DNA from: Bacteroidia bacterium
Lineage (GTDB): Bacteria > Bacteroidota > Bacteroidia > J057
Direction: 5' to 3'
Length of the DNA: 64,000 nt
Assembly: GCA_041391665.1 (NCBI GenBank)
Contig: JAWKNO010000003.1
Location: forward strand, 1,488,001 to 1,552,000
In this document: positions 52,686 through 61,794 of the stretch, one piece after another
Position numbering within the stretch: position 1 is the first letter of the stretch
How the letters are laid out: each line of letters begins with the position of its first letter
Translations under genes and position numbers: made by a program
Notes under the pieces: model-generated
Seen by the model: only the letters and a program-made list of their open reading frames with translations
What the model was told of the DNA's origin: nothing
Database searches by the model: none

Positions 52686-53708
52686 ATGAAGAAACTGCTG
52701 ATTTTTCCCTTGCTACTTTTGGCGCTTACTGGCTTTGCAAATGTCGCACAACCGGGATTCTGGAATGCGGGAGGGACCGGAACATTCTCTCTGTTGTTTC
52801 CGGAAGATAGTGCTGCATACAAAAAAATACAGATGGTTAAGGAGCAGGTTTCTATTCAACTTTATCGCGGATATGCCGTCATAAAGGGGTCTTATTTTAT
52901 GTTTAATGATACGGAGGAACCTGTAAGCCTCCGGGTGGGATATCCGCTGAATGCCTCATTTGACGGAAATACCAGCAATCGGGAAGAAGTGCGGTTTGAT
53001 TCTTTGTATGCCCTTAAGGCTTATATAAATGGCCAGCCTGCTCCTATCATTGCACAGCCACTCAATGGTACAGACGATTCCGGATACAATGACAACTGGT
53101 ATATCTGGAATACGTTGTTTCCTCCCGGCGATACCACGCTTGTTGAAGTGTATTTCATCGTAAATACCAATGAGACCTCCATTTCCAAAGGATACGACCG
53201 GGACCATAATAATGGATTTATCTATCTGCTTGAGACCGGAGCTACCTGGAAGCAGCCTATTGTGCAGGGCGAAATACGCCTCCGGCTGATGGATAATCTC
53301 ACCGCCGGCGACTTAAAAGGTGTCTCTCCGGACTCTGCGGTGATGCTTCACTCCGATGCCAGGACCATGTTGTTACATTTTCAAAACCTGTCTCCAACCG
53401 GTGATGACAACCTGGTGATTGCTTACACACCCAACATCCAGGATTTTGACTTCGCCAGTGTAGTGACTCAGGAGACCGCACTTTTCCGGGCTATTGATCA
53501 GTTTGCCACCGAAAACCTGCAACCGGGCGACTTTCTTCCAAATTCATTTGGCAGCCCCTTTGATGTCAGCGGCAATTCGGGTAGGTGGATCGGCGTGCTG
53601 TTTTTTGTGATGATTTATGGAATCCCCTTCCTTGCAATATTTGTGGTGATTGTACTGGGTTACCAGATTTTTCGTTTGGTGAGGAACCGGAAAAAACCTG
53701 TGCAGTAA
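52686..53708 (+). CDS. Exported protein with C-terminal membrane anchor, unknown function
   Basis: A 340-residue protein with a signal peptide (about 1-18) and one C-terminal membrane helix (about 298-330, GVLFFVMIYGIPFLAIFVVIVLGY) ending in a positively charged cytoplasmic tail. The periplasmic part is beta-rich (VSIQLYRGYAVIKGSYFMFN, VSLRVGYPLNASFDG, LRLMDNLTAGDLKGVSPD), reminiscent of DUF4424-type proteins, but I cannot place it firmly. There is no catalytic motif. It stands alone between an AT-rich region and a HAD-family gene. Confidence 0.7.
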   Translation: MKKLLIFPLLLLALTGFANVAQPGFWNAGGTGTFSLLFPEDSAAYKKIQMVKEQVSIQLYRGYAVIKGSYFMFNDTEEPVSLRVGYPLNASFDGNTSNREEVRFDSLYALKAYINGQPAPIIAQPLNGTDDSGYNDNWYIWNTLFPPGDTTLVEVYFIVNTNETSISKGYDRDHNNGFIYLLETGATWKQPIVQGEIRLRLMDNLTAGDLKGVSPDSAVMLHSDARTMLLHFQNLSPTGDDNLVIAYTPNIQDFDFASVVTQETALFRAIDQFATENLQPGDFLPNSFGSPFDVSGNSGRWIGVLFFVMIYGIPFLAIFVVIVLGYQIFRLVRNRKKPVQ

Positions 53709-53979
53709 GTCAGAAGGTTTTGGTGGGGTTTACGAGGAGAATCTGCATTAATTGCTTGTAGCCCATAGGTAATACTTTACTTTTTATCACCTAAATCTTT
53801 TGTCTGAAATTTGGGGGAAACTACAGTATAGTAGAGAAAAACAAGCACTTAGCCAACATTTTCGCTTATTTTGCTCAGTACGTGACAAAATTGGGAAAAT
53901 GGCCCATAAACCTAATTTGAAATCCGGGCTGATGCTTTTGTCATGTGCTTAGTTAGAGAATATTATTTTAGGAAAACAC

Positions 53980-54606
53980 ATGCCTAAAAAATTACTCATA
54001 TTCGATTTTGATGGGACTATTGCTGACACACTGGTGATTGCAGAGCAGATTATGCACGAACTGGCACCAGAATTTAACCTTCCAAAGGTGAGCAGGGAGG
54101 AGTTTATCCACCTGAAACACAAAAGTATTCCCGAACTACTCAAAATCTCAGGGCTTTCCTGGACACAGGTACCATTGTTTATCCACAAAGCCCGGCTGGG
54201 CTTCAAAAAGTATATTCATCAGGTACAACCCATTGCCGGAATGCCGAAAATCCTCCGCAGTCTGAAAAATCGCGGCTACCGCCTGGGCATCCTCACATCC
54301 AACTCCCCTGAAAGTGTGAGTACATTTCTTTCCCACCATGAGTTACAGCTATTCGAGTTTGTCTATTCTCCGGCCTCTCTTTTTGGAAAAGCGCGGGTCA
54401 TACGCCGGGTGATAAAAAAAACTCAGCTGGAAGCAAAAGAAGTTGTGATGATCGGCGATGAGGTCAGGGATGTGGATGCAGCCCATAAAGCCGGGGTTGA
54501 TGCGATTGCAGTGACATGGGGGTTCAATTCTGCCGAACTACTGCAATCTCATAGCCCGGGATATATTCTCGAAGAGCCGGAGGCATTCCTGCAATTGTTT
54601 CCCTAA
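53980..54606 (+). CDS. HAD-superfamily phosphatase (phosphoglycolate phosphatase-like)
   Basis: A 208-residue HAD hydrolase with all four motifs: DFDGTIADT (nucleophile and acid Asp), ILTSNSPESV (Ser/Thr), an invariant Lys in SLFGKARVIRRVIKK, and IGDEVRDVDAAHKAGV (metal-binding acids). The C1 cap is helical (FNLPKVSREEFIHLKHKSIPELL). It is most like Gph/PGMB-type small-molecule phosphatases; the substrate is not evident. It may be followed on the same transcript by the DUF2937-like gene, though that gene has its own candidate promoter. Confidence 0.9.
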   Translation: MPKKLLIFDFDGTIADTLVIAEQIMHELAPEFNLPKVSREEFIHLKHKSIPELLKISGLSWTQVPLFIHKARLGFKKYIHQVQPIAGMPKILRSLKNRGYRLGILTSNSPESVSTFLSHHELQLFEFVYSPASLFGKARVIRRVIKKTQLEAKEVVMIGDEVRDVDAAHKAGVDAIAVTWGFNSAELLQSHSPGYILEEPEAFLQLFP

Positions 54607-54626
54607 ATAAAAACCATTTTTCTACG

Positions 54627-54634
54627 TACATTTG
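54627..54634 (+). promoter_or_regulatory. Candidate -7 box (TACATTTG)
   Basis: Perfect TAnnTTTG 29 bp upstream of the DUF2937-like gene; no clear -33 TTG. Confidence 0.45.
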
Positions 54635-54663
54635 CCCTTACCCTATACTCCTAGCTTCTGTAT

Positions 54664-55203
54664 ATGTCTATTCTTTCTCCTATCACCCGATCGCTGGGTA
54701 CGATTACAGACAGAATTATCTGTATTGTGTTTGCTATTGTCTTTGCGCAGGCACCTGTATATATGGCCCAGTATATTGATGTGCTGTCTGGCGCTCAAAT
54801 GGAGTCGCAGAAATTGTACGAAGATCTGGTCGAGCGGGCTTCCAAATACGAGCTTACCATCGACGAATTTCTTGAACGCCTGAAAGCCAACCCCGATGTA
54901 CTTGTAAAGGAAAATGCCGAAGCTTCGGAAAGTGCGGTCAACCGGTACAGAAACTATACGGAGGCATTAAATGCGCTGCTTGAGAGTTCGGTGTGGAATA
55001 AACCTTTCCGCCTGATCAAATACTACGATCCATCAGTAAACGCCGCCATTCAATTTGAACCGAACGTACCGCTGACCTGGGAGGGCATTATCTACGCCTT
55101 CATCGGCCTGGTACTGGCGCTTGTCATCATCGGGCTTTTTTCAAGCCTGTGGAATGCCCTGTTTAAGAAAAAAAAGGACATCACTGAGAATGTCCATTCA
55201 TAG
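54664..55203 (+). CDS. DUF2937-like membrane protein
   Basis: A 179-residue protein with two membrane helices (about 18-40 and about 148-168) around a helical coiled region (ESQKLYEDLVERASKYELTIDEFLERLKANP). The N-terminal helix followed by QAPVYMAQYIDVLSGA matches the DUF2937 family, of unknown function. The C-terminus is a short basic cytoplasmic tail. It converges with the aldehyde dehydrogenase gene, 13 bp apart; a small hairpin inside its last codons (55175-55194) may help termination. Confidence 0.7.
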   Translation: MSILSPITRSLGTITDRIICIVFAIVFAQAPVYMAQYIDVLSGAQMESQKLYEDLVERASKYELTIDEFLERLKANPDVLVKENAEASESAVNRYRNYTEALNALLESSVWNKPFRLIKYYDPSVNAAIQFEPNVPLTWEGIIYAFIGLVLALVIIGLFSSLWNALFKKKKDITENVHS

Positions 55204-55216
55204 TTTTTTACAGAAA

Positions 55217-56575
55217 TCAGTTTCCCACATAAACCGTTTTTCGGTTTACAAACTCCATCATTCCGTCTTTGGCGAGTTCCCTCCCATATCCGGAGCGTTT
55301 GCTTCCACCAAACGGCAAGCGCGGATCAGATTTCACCAACTCGTTGATAAAATAAGCGCCGTCGCTTACCTGACCGGCGTAAGATAATGCGCGTTCAATG
55401 TCAGTCGTACAGAGGGTTACGCCGAGGCCAAATTTGGAATTTTCTGAGAGGGCAAATGCCTCCACTTCGTCTTTAGCCCTGATCATTGCAGCCAGCGGAC
55501 CAAATGTTTCTTCATCAAAAGCAGGCATTCCGGGGCGTACATTTCCCAGAATGGTGGGAGAATGGAAACAGCCCGATTTTTCACCGCCAAGTATTAGTTC
55601 TGCCCCCTGATCAACAGATTTTTTTACCTGCAGATACAAATTGTCTGCAAGGTCTTTGCGGGCGAGGGGCCCAACCTGCGTTGTCTCATCCATGGGGTCG
55701 CCAGACTTTAGCTGGCTGACTGCTTTGGTAAACTCAGACACAAACTCGTCATAGATTTCTTCTACCAGGATAAACCTTTTGGCTGCAATACAGCTTTGTC
55801 CGCAATTGAGCATGCGGGCGGTAATGGCAGTTTTTACAGCTTTCTCTATATCGGCATCCTTCCAGACGATAAACGCATTATTTCCACCGAGTTCGAGCAG
55901 TGATTTTTTCAGATTTCGGCCCGCTATTTCTGCTACTGCGGCTCCGGCCCGTTCGCTGCCGGTAAGAGTCACTGCTTTCACAGCCTCGTGCGCGATCACC
56001 CACTCAGTCTGGTCGTGGTGAATGAATAGATTCTGAAAAACTCCTGCCGGAAATCCGGCTTTCTCAAAAACTTCGCCGATCAGGGTAGCGCAGCCAAAGA
56101 CATTGGGGGCGTGTTTTAATACACCGGTATTGCCTGCGGTCAGCGTTGGTGCAGCAAACCGGAACACCTGCCAAAAGGGAAAATTCCAGGGCATGATGGC
56201 AAGCACAGTTCCGATAGGGTCATGCCGGACGAAACTTTTCTGACTGTCGGTCTGAATGATTTCATTGGCAAGAAAGCTGGCGGCATTTTCTGCATAATAT
56301 TCACAGACCCAGGCACATTTATTGATTTCAGCGCGGGATTCGGAGACAGGTTTTCCCATTTCCAGCGTGATCATCTGCGCGTATCGCTCAACATTTTCCT
56401 TCAACACCTGCGCGGCTTTCATCATCAGCCCTGCCCTTTGATCAAGGGGAACCCGGGACCAGGATTTTGCAGCAGCACCCGAAGTATTGAGGATATTCAG
56501 GACTTCCGGCTGTGTATGTGCCTGGTAAGTACCGACAATCTTACCATCAAAAGGATTGATACTGTGAAACTCCAT
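55217..56575 (-). CDS. Succinate-semialdehyde-type aldehyde dehydrogenase
   Basis: A 452-residue NAD(P)-dependent aldehyde dehydrogenase, the length of the Sad/YneI subgroup. The catalytic Glu is in LELGGNNAFIVW and the catalytic Cys in NCGQSCIAAKRFI; the NAD fold (GTVLAIMPWNFPFWQVFRFAAP, GSERAGAAVAEIAG) and the C-terminal KRSGYGRELAKDG are standard. It oxidises succinate semialdehyde to succinate, or possibly 4-aminobutanal. It is the last gene of a five-gene minus-strand operon, eight bases after the ATP-grasp gene, which supports a role in GABA or polyamine breakdown. Confidence 0.9.
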   Translation of the reverse strand: MEFHSINPFDGKIVGTYQAHTQPEVLNILNTSGAAAKSWSRVPLDQRAGLMMKAAQVLKENVERYAQMITLEMGKPVSESRAEINKCAWVCEYYAENAASFLANEIIQTDSQKSFVRHDPIGTVLAIMPWNFPFWQVFRFAAPTLTAGNTGVLKHAPNVFGCATLIGEVFEKAGFPAGVFQNLFIHHDQTEWVIAHEAVKAVTLTGSERAGAAVAEIAGRNLKKSLLELGGNNAFIVWKDADIEKAVKTAITARMLNCGQSCIAAKRFILVEEIYDEFVSEFTKAVSQLKSGDPMDETTQVGPLARKDLADNLYLQVKKSVDQGAELILGGEKSGCFHSPTILGNVRPGMPAFDEETFGPLAAMIRAKDEVEAFALSENSKFGLGVTLCTTDIERALSYAGQVSDGAYFINELVKSDPRLPFGGSKRSGYGRELAKDGMMEFVNRKTVYVGN

Positions 56576-56583
56576 TTATAATA

Positions 56584-58059
56584 TTATTTGGTCAGACTAC
56601 CTGTGAGTACGGGAAGTTCTGGTTGATTTTCCACATTTTGGGAAGAATATTTTGAACGAATCGCGTCAATCCAGCTTTTTGCACGTTTGGTAAGTTGAAA
56701 ATTGTCGGTCATCATGCGGCCTCTCGTAACCAGAATGCCCATATCTGCACCTTCGTAAAGATAATCACCTTTACGGGTAATGCGGAGAAAGAATGCTTCT
56801 CTATCACTTTCAACTGCACGTCTGTGGGTATCCATCCGGTCAAACTGTATCTGGCCATCGTCAAGCATTTTCCAGATACCCGAACGCGGAGCTTCATTGA
56901 CGTATTCGACGGTATTGCGGGTATGTTTGATAATCAGCTGACTCCATTCATCAATATTTTCCTGTTGCGCCCAGCGGTCATTCATTTCCTGTACATCCAG
57001 TTCGTAGGGTTCGTTCATCCACTCCAAGATATGAAATATGAATAAGGGCGCGTCAGCCAATGCAAAAACTGCATGATTGGTAATAGAGCTTGCTCCTGTA
57101 ACCCTGGGGTTCAGTTCACCAAGATAGATTTCTCCATTGTCCTGATCGATCAGGAAGTCGAGTTCGAAATACCCTTTGTACCCTTCTTTTCTCAGCTGGT
57201 CGCCAAACAGCTGGGTATATTCCCGCGCCTTTTGTCTAAGTTCGGGGGTAAACGCTTCGGGGAATATTTCGTTTCCACACCAGCCACCTTTGTAAGGAGT
57301 TAATTCTTTGAAGCCCACCAGTTCAGTCATGAGTGGTGCTACAATGGTACCATGGCGGGTTACGCAAGCCTCTACCGCAGAGCCCCGGCAATTGATACGC
57401 TTCATGATTTTGACTTCCTTTTCCTTTACAATCTCTTTTTCATGCTTTTTGAAGTCGGCTTCATTGGAGATAAAAAAAGTTGTGTGGCCCGAATCGCCAA
57501 AGGGAGTCTGAATCACAAGGTCATTGCCCAGCTTATTTGAAACAGTTTTCAGGTTTTTGTAGTCTTTGACCGGGGAAAGCACATAGGGAACACAAGCTAC
57601 ACCTGCTTTTTCGGCAATACGGTTGGTATTCACTTTATTGTCCATGAAAGTCCGCATTTTGGCAGTGGGAAACATGATTTCGAGGCCAAGTTTTTTTGCA
57701 TGTTTTTCAGTTTCGTCGTCAAACATCAGGAACATGGCTTTCCCGGTTTTGCCCCCTTTCTTCTTTTTATTCAGGTACTCATGTACTTCGGGATGTTTCA
57801 GTAAGTAGTTGTTGATGTCTTCAATGCTTTGAAATTCTTCATGTGCAATTTCTTCTTTTGGAGAGAACACATTGGGGTGAAGCCCGTCAAAACATTCGAT
57901 ATATGTGATAAACTTGAAATTTTTGATCCATTCGTCGGCACCTAACAGGTTGAAATTAGTAGCACTAATAAAATAGATGGGAACCTCATTTTTGTAGAAA
58001 AATCGTCTGATATCAGATACACCGCTCAGGGTTTTGGTCATCGTTGGAGTAACAGTCAT
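56584..58059 (-). CDS. ATP-grasp ligase (biotin-carboxylase-like)
   Basis: A 491-residue cytosolic enzyme of the ATP-grasp fold (commonly annotated as biotin carboxylase-like). Visible elements: FPTAKMRTFMDNKVNTNRIAEKAGV (lid region), LVIQTPFGDSGHTTFFI (glycine-rich nucleotide loop), and GYFELDFLID...IYLGELNPRVTGASSITNHA (metal-binding Glu and Asn). It should form an amide or acyl-phosphate-derived bond between a carboxylate and an amine. No biotin-carrier protein is nearby, so carboxylation of biotin is unlikely. Within this operon it may join an amine to an amino acid; the reaction is not known. Confidence 0.75.
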   Translation of the reverse strand: MTVTPTMTKTLSGVSDIRRFFYKNEVPIYFISATNFNLLGADEWIKNFKFITYIECFDGLHPNVFSPKEEIAHEEFQSIEDINNYLLKHPEVHEYLNKKKKGGKTGKAMFLMFDDETEKHAKKLGLEIMFPTAKMRTFMDNKVNTNRIAEKAGVACVPYVLSPVKDYKNLKTVSNKLGNDLVIQTPFGDSGHTTFFISNEADFKKHEKEIVKEKEVKIMKRINCRGSAVEACVTRHGTIVAPLMTELVGFKELTPYKGGWCGNEIFPEAFTPELRQKAREYTQLFGDQLRKEGYKGYFELDFLIDQDNGEIYLGELNPRVTGASSITNHAVFALADAPLFIFHILEWMNEPYELDVQEMNDRWAQQENIDEWSQLIIKHTRNTVEYVNEAPRSGIWKMLDDGQIQFDRMDTHRRAVESDREAFFLRITRKGDYLYEGADMGILVTRGRMMTDNFQLTKRAKSWIDAIRSKYSSQNVENQPELPVLTGSLTK

Positions 58060-58092
58060 ATTTGGTTTTTTGAAAATTGATGGATGATTGGT

Positions 58093-60825
58093 TTAATTAA
58101 GTATGCCATTTGATACAGTTTCAGGCAACCTGGATTTTCTATCCTTTTCCAGAATTTTTTCTTTGAATACCCTGACGCCCAGGTCGGCCCGGTATCCATG
58201 AATCTCCGACACATCGAGTGCCAGCAGGAATTGAATAATTTCTTTACTTATTACCTGGCCAGGTACGAGTACGGGAAAGCCGGGGGGATATGGGATGACA
58301 AACGACGAGGCCACCAGTTCCCGGCCTTTCTCAATTTCAGGCAAACATTCCGGAAGAGGAATATATTCGTAGTTATCTTCATTGTAGGCGAGGAAAAAAG
58401 CAGCCCGAAGATTGCCACCGGGTACACCGGACACAACCTGAAATGAATGATGAAAGTGACTGAAGTCAGGTAAGGGCGGTACATCCACGGTAAGAGACTT
58501 AATTCGGTTTTCCCGAATTTTACTTTCCAACAGGCTTAAGGAATTAACCTCTTCGTCCAGTTCATCTGCGATTTTGAGCAATGCGTTGGTCAGGTAGGTA
58601 ACGCTCCCTCTTGTGGTGCCTATATTGGTCAGAAAAAGGACAGTATTGCGGGAGGTTTTATTGATTTGGATATAGAATTTATCCATCAGGTATTTATTCT
58701 TAAAAGTATCTCCATCCAGGCCTGTCCGGCCTATATGCAGCGTTACTTTGGTAGGATCCAGCACAAACTCGTCTTTTTCCCAGGCATCTTCCATTCTGCT
58801 CCACCCCTTACTTTTGTCGTAATATTCTTTCAAACCGGTTTTGCGGTATTTATCCGGGATAAAGTCATGGACCGTCAGTACATCAAAGTACTTACTTAGC
58901 TGTGGCGTATTGGTGATTTTTGCGCGTAACACCATTGCCATTTCGATACTTCTTTCCACGAGTTCAAACCCTTCGAGTTGTACCTGTCTTCTTCCCACAT
59001 CGAGAGAAGCCAGCATTTGATAGTTGGTGGAGGTAGAGGTGTGCGTCATATACGCCTCCATAAATGTATTTTCGCTTTTTCTTCTGAAATCCTCATCCCA
59101 GATATGAATCATGGATCCCTGGCGAAAACTGCTCAAAGTCTTATGAGTACTTTGGGTGGAATAGACACGAATGCGAACCAGATCCGGGTCTGGTAAAGCA
59201 GGAATCTGCCCTTCTGTAAGTCCGGCAATATGTTGATTGTAACTTTCTCTGTATGTTTCGCTCTGATATTTTTGGTGGAGATTGTGTGCCGTGTACATTC
59301 CCGTCCGCTGTTTGTAGGTATAATTAAAACCTGCAAAAGCAAACCAGGCCTCATCCCACAGAAAGATCATATCAGGTTTAATTGCCAGTATTTCCTCCAT
59401 TACGCGGGCTACATTATAGACCATTCCATCAAAGGTGCAATTGGTCAGCAGCAGCATTTTCACCTTATCCAGTTGGCCGGATTCCTTCAAATGCAGAAGT
59501 TTCTCCTTGATCTCGCTAAGCGGAACTGCTCCATACATGGAGTATTTTTCGATAGGATAAGAATCCAGATATACCGGGTAGGCACCTGCCAATACCAGAC
59601 CATAGTGGTGAGACTTATGGCAGTCTCTGTCAATCAGCACGATATCACCCGGCTGGATGAGGGACTGCATCACAATTTTGTTTGCGGTTGATGTGCCATT
59701 AGTCACAAAGAAAGTATGTTGTGAACCATAGGCATCCCGGGCCATTTCCTGGGCCTTTTTTAACGGGCCGGTTGGTTGAAGTAAAGAATCGAGCCCGCCG
59801 GTAGTTGCCGAGGTTTCTGCCAGAAACATATTCCTGCCGTAGAAATCGCCAAAATCTCTGATCCATCTTGATTTAAATACAGAATTACCTCTTGAGATAG
59901 GCATCGCATGAAAAACTCCGGTTGGCTTTTGGCTATATTCTTTTAATGCGGAGAAAAAAGGCGTCTCATAACGTTCTGCTATGCCTCTGAGAATCATTAA
60001 ATGCAATTCCTGGACATCTTCCTTTCTGTAAAACAGGCGCCGGAAACTTTTTATGGTGCTGTCTTTCAGCTCTCCAAGCGAAGTATCAGTTACATAATAG
60101 GTGTCGAGTTCAGGTCTGAATTGTTTGATCCATTGTCCAAGAAGGGGCCCCAGTTCTTCGTCAGATTTTGTGCTAAGATCCACATTCAGCACACTATCGA
60201 TATAGGGTTTGATTAATTCCGTAATTTTTTGTGAGAAAAAAGCAGGTGCATATCTGACAACAACCGCTTGTATGTTGTGGTTAAATAACAATGCGATCAG
60301 TGCATCCTGAAAAGTTTTTTGAACAATGATACTGTAACTGAATTTATCACCTGGGCTTCGAAGTTCTTTTAATTTGGCCCTTAAGGTTTTTTCCTCGTCT
60401 TCCGACATATTCTCAACAAACAGAACCTCGAAATTACTTTTCCTGGTGATATCCTTGTACTCCTGATCATCCCTTTCCTCCTGATTCTGTTCGTCTTCAG
60501 AAACTTCAGAGTGGCTTCGGTAGCTGTCGCTAATCAGTTGGCGGGTAGTATCCGCAACCTGATTAGCTAATGACATATACTCGTTTCTGCGCAGTGCCCG
60601 TTTAAAAATTTCCAGACGATGAATACCCGGAAAAGCAAAGAAACGCTCCACACCATGCAATTCATTGAGCAATTCACCGGTAGAATCACTATGTTTTTTT
60701 TCATCAGCGGATCCTCTCTGGCAGCGAGCCAATTCGGCGGTTTCGCGCTTGAGATGATTCCAGTAATGGGTACGAAGTTGGCCGATATTGTAGAAAGGAG
60801 CGCTCTTTGTCTTTTTAACTATCAC
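58093..60825 (-). CDS. Orn/Lys/Arg decarboxylase-like PLP enzyme
   Basis: A 910-residue fold-type-I PLP enzyme, longer than the usual 710-760 residues of inducible Lys/Orn/Arg decarboxylases. The first about 310 residues are an atypical N-terminal region with a charged insertion (EVSEDEQNQEERDDQEYK) and a receiver-like wing. The catalytic part has ATTGGLDSLLQPTGPL, THYGL-type VTNGTSTANKIVMQSL, DRDCHKSHHYG, FLWDEAWFAF (PLP-binding Asp) and the Schiff-base lysine K562 in STHKTLSSFRQGS. It should decarboxylate a basic amino acid to an amine. Third gene of the operon; which amino acid is used is not decided. Confidence 0.85.
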   Translation of the reverse strand: MIVKKTKSAPFYNIGQLRTHYWNHLKRETAELARCQRGSADEKKHSDSTGELLNELHGVERFFAFPGIHRLEIFKRALRRNEYMSLANQVADTTRQLISDSYRSHSEVSEDEQNQEERDDQEYKDITRKSNFEVLFVENMSEDEEKTLRAKLKELRSPGDKFSYSIIVQKTFQDALIALLFNHNIQAVVVRYAPAFFSQKITELIKPYIDSVLNVDLSTKSDEELGPLLGQWIKQFRPELDTYYVTDTSLGELKDSTIKSFRRLFYRKEDVQELHLMILRGIAERYETPFFSALKEYSQKPTGVFHAMPISRGNSVFKSRWIRDFGDFYGRNMFLAETSATTGGLDSLLQPTGPLKKAQEMARDAYGSQHTFFVTNGTSTANKIVMQSLIQPGDIVLIDRDCHKSHHYGLVLAGAYPVYLDSYPIEKYSMYGAVPLSEIKEKLLHLKESGQLDKVKMLLLTNCTFDGMVYNVARVMEEILAIKPDMIFLWDEAWFAFAGFNYTYKQRTGMYTAHNLHQKYQSETYRESYNQHIAGLTEGQIPALPDPDLVRIRVYSTQSTHKTLSSFRQGSMIHIWDEDFRRKSENTFMEAYMTHTSTSTNYQMLASLDVGRRQVQLEGFELVERSIEMAMVLRAKITNTPQLSKYFDVLTVHDFIPDKYRKTGLKEYYDKSKGWSRMEDAWEKDEFVLDPTKVTLHIGRTGLDGDTFKNKYLMDKFYIQINKTSRNTVLFLTNIGTTRGSVTYLTNALLKIADELDEEVNSLSLLESKIRENRIKSLTVDVPPLPDFSHFHHSFQVVSGVPGGNLRAAFFLAYNEDNYEYIPLPECLPEIEKGRELVASSFVIPYPPGFPVLVPGQVISKEIIQFLLALDVSEIHGYRADLGVRVFKEKILEKDRKSRLPETVSNGILN

Positions 60826-60867
60826 TATATATTTATTTGAAGGTAATACAGGTCGAGATTCGGTTTA

Positions 60868-61794
60868 TTAGAATCCCTTGTAGCTTATTGGTCCTGCCGG
60901 GTTCACGAGTTCATCTTCTTTTATTTTCAACTGAGCCAATTTATCCAGTCGGGTAGGTTTGATAAGCGGCCCCAGTGATTCCAGATAGGGAAGTTTTGTA
61001 CCTGGCTGGTAGATATTAAACTGCCCGATATGATCCCGGAAACTTTTTAATGGTTGGCCTAAACGAAGTACCCCCAGTTCCCGGCTTCGCTTCACCCGCT
61101 CGATATTTAGTTCAATCGGTATGATTTCTTCGTTGCCTTCGGCCTGGTAAAGCACCCGACCATCTGGTCCACAGATGACAGAACGACCGCTGCCACCAGT
61201 TTCCAGTCCGTTGACATCAAAGAAAAAACACTGATTGACAGTAGCCATGGCACGGGCAATGGATAACTCGATATCACGGTCAATCGTTCCGGTCATGGTC
61301 GGGTGAAGGATTACCTCAGCCCCCATTACGGCGAGCGTTCTGATGGTTTCGGGAAACCACATATCGTAGCAAATGGAAATGCCAAACCGCCCTACGTCAG
61401 GTACATCAAACAAGCAAAACTCCAGGCCGGGAGTTACGCCAACTTCATAAGGATAAAACGGAAACATTTTTCGGTAACGGGTGACTACCTCCCCCTGAGG
61501 ATTAATGACAGAAGCGGTATTGTAGATATTATCGCCACTTTTCTCAAAAATTGATCCTGGAAGCAGCCAAATGCCGTATTTTTGGGCCATAGCCTGCATT
61601 TCCTGCTCAAACGCACCAGGTACTTCCTGGGCAGTGTGCAACAATGGACCATAAGCACACAATTCACTAAACACGACCATTTCTACCCAGGGATATAGGT
61701 TCATGGCAATGTCCAGCTTGAGTTTCATCATTTCCACATTGGAATAAATAGCGGAGACCTTCATTTGAATTCCTGCTATCGCAAATGGTTTCAT
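60868..61794 (-). CDS. Nitrilase-superfamily amidase
   Basis: A 308-residue carbon-nitrogen hydrolase with the full catalytic triad E44 (VVFSELCAYG), K109 (RYRKMFPFYPYE) and C142 (GISICYDMWFPETIR). Relatives include aliphatic amidases and N-carbamoylputrescine amidases. Its start overlaps the stop of the aminotransferase by four bases (ATGA), showing translational coupling. In this operon it could release an amine from an amide or carbamoyl intermediate. The C-terminal extension (about 255-308) is longer than in the simplest members. Substrate is inference. Confidence 0.88.
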   Translation of the reverse strand: MKPFAIAGIQMKVSAIYSNVEMMKLKLDIAMNLYPWVEMVVFSELCAYGPLLHTAQEVPGAFEQEMQAMAQKYGIWLLPGSIFEKSGDNIYNTASVINPQGEVVTRYRKMFPFYPYEVGVTPGLEFCLFDVPDVGRFGISICYDMWFPETIRTLAVMGAEVILHPTMTGTIDRDIELSIARAMATVNQCFFFDVNGLETGGSGRSVICGPDGRVLYQAEGNEEIIPIELNIERVKRSRELGVLRLGQPLKSFRDHIGQFNIYQPGTKLPYLESLGPLIKPTRLDKLAQLKIKEDELVNPAGPISYKGF

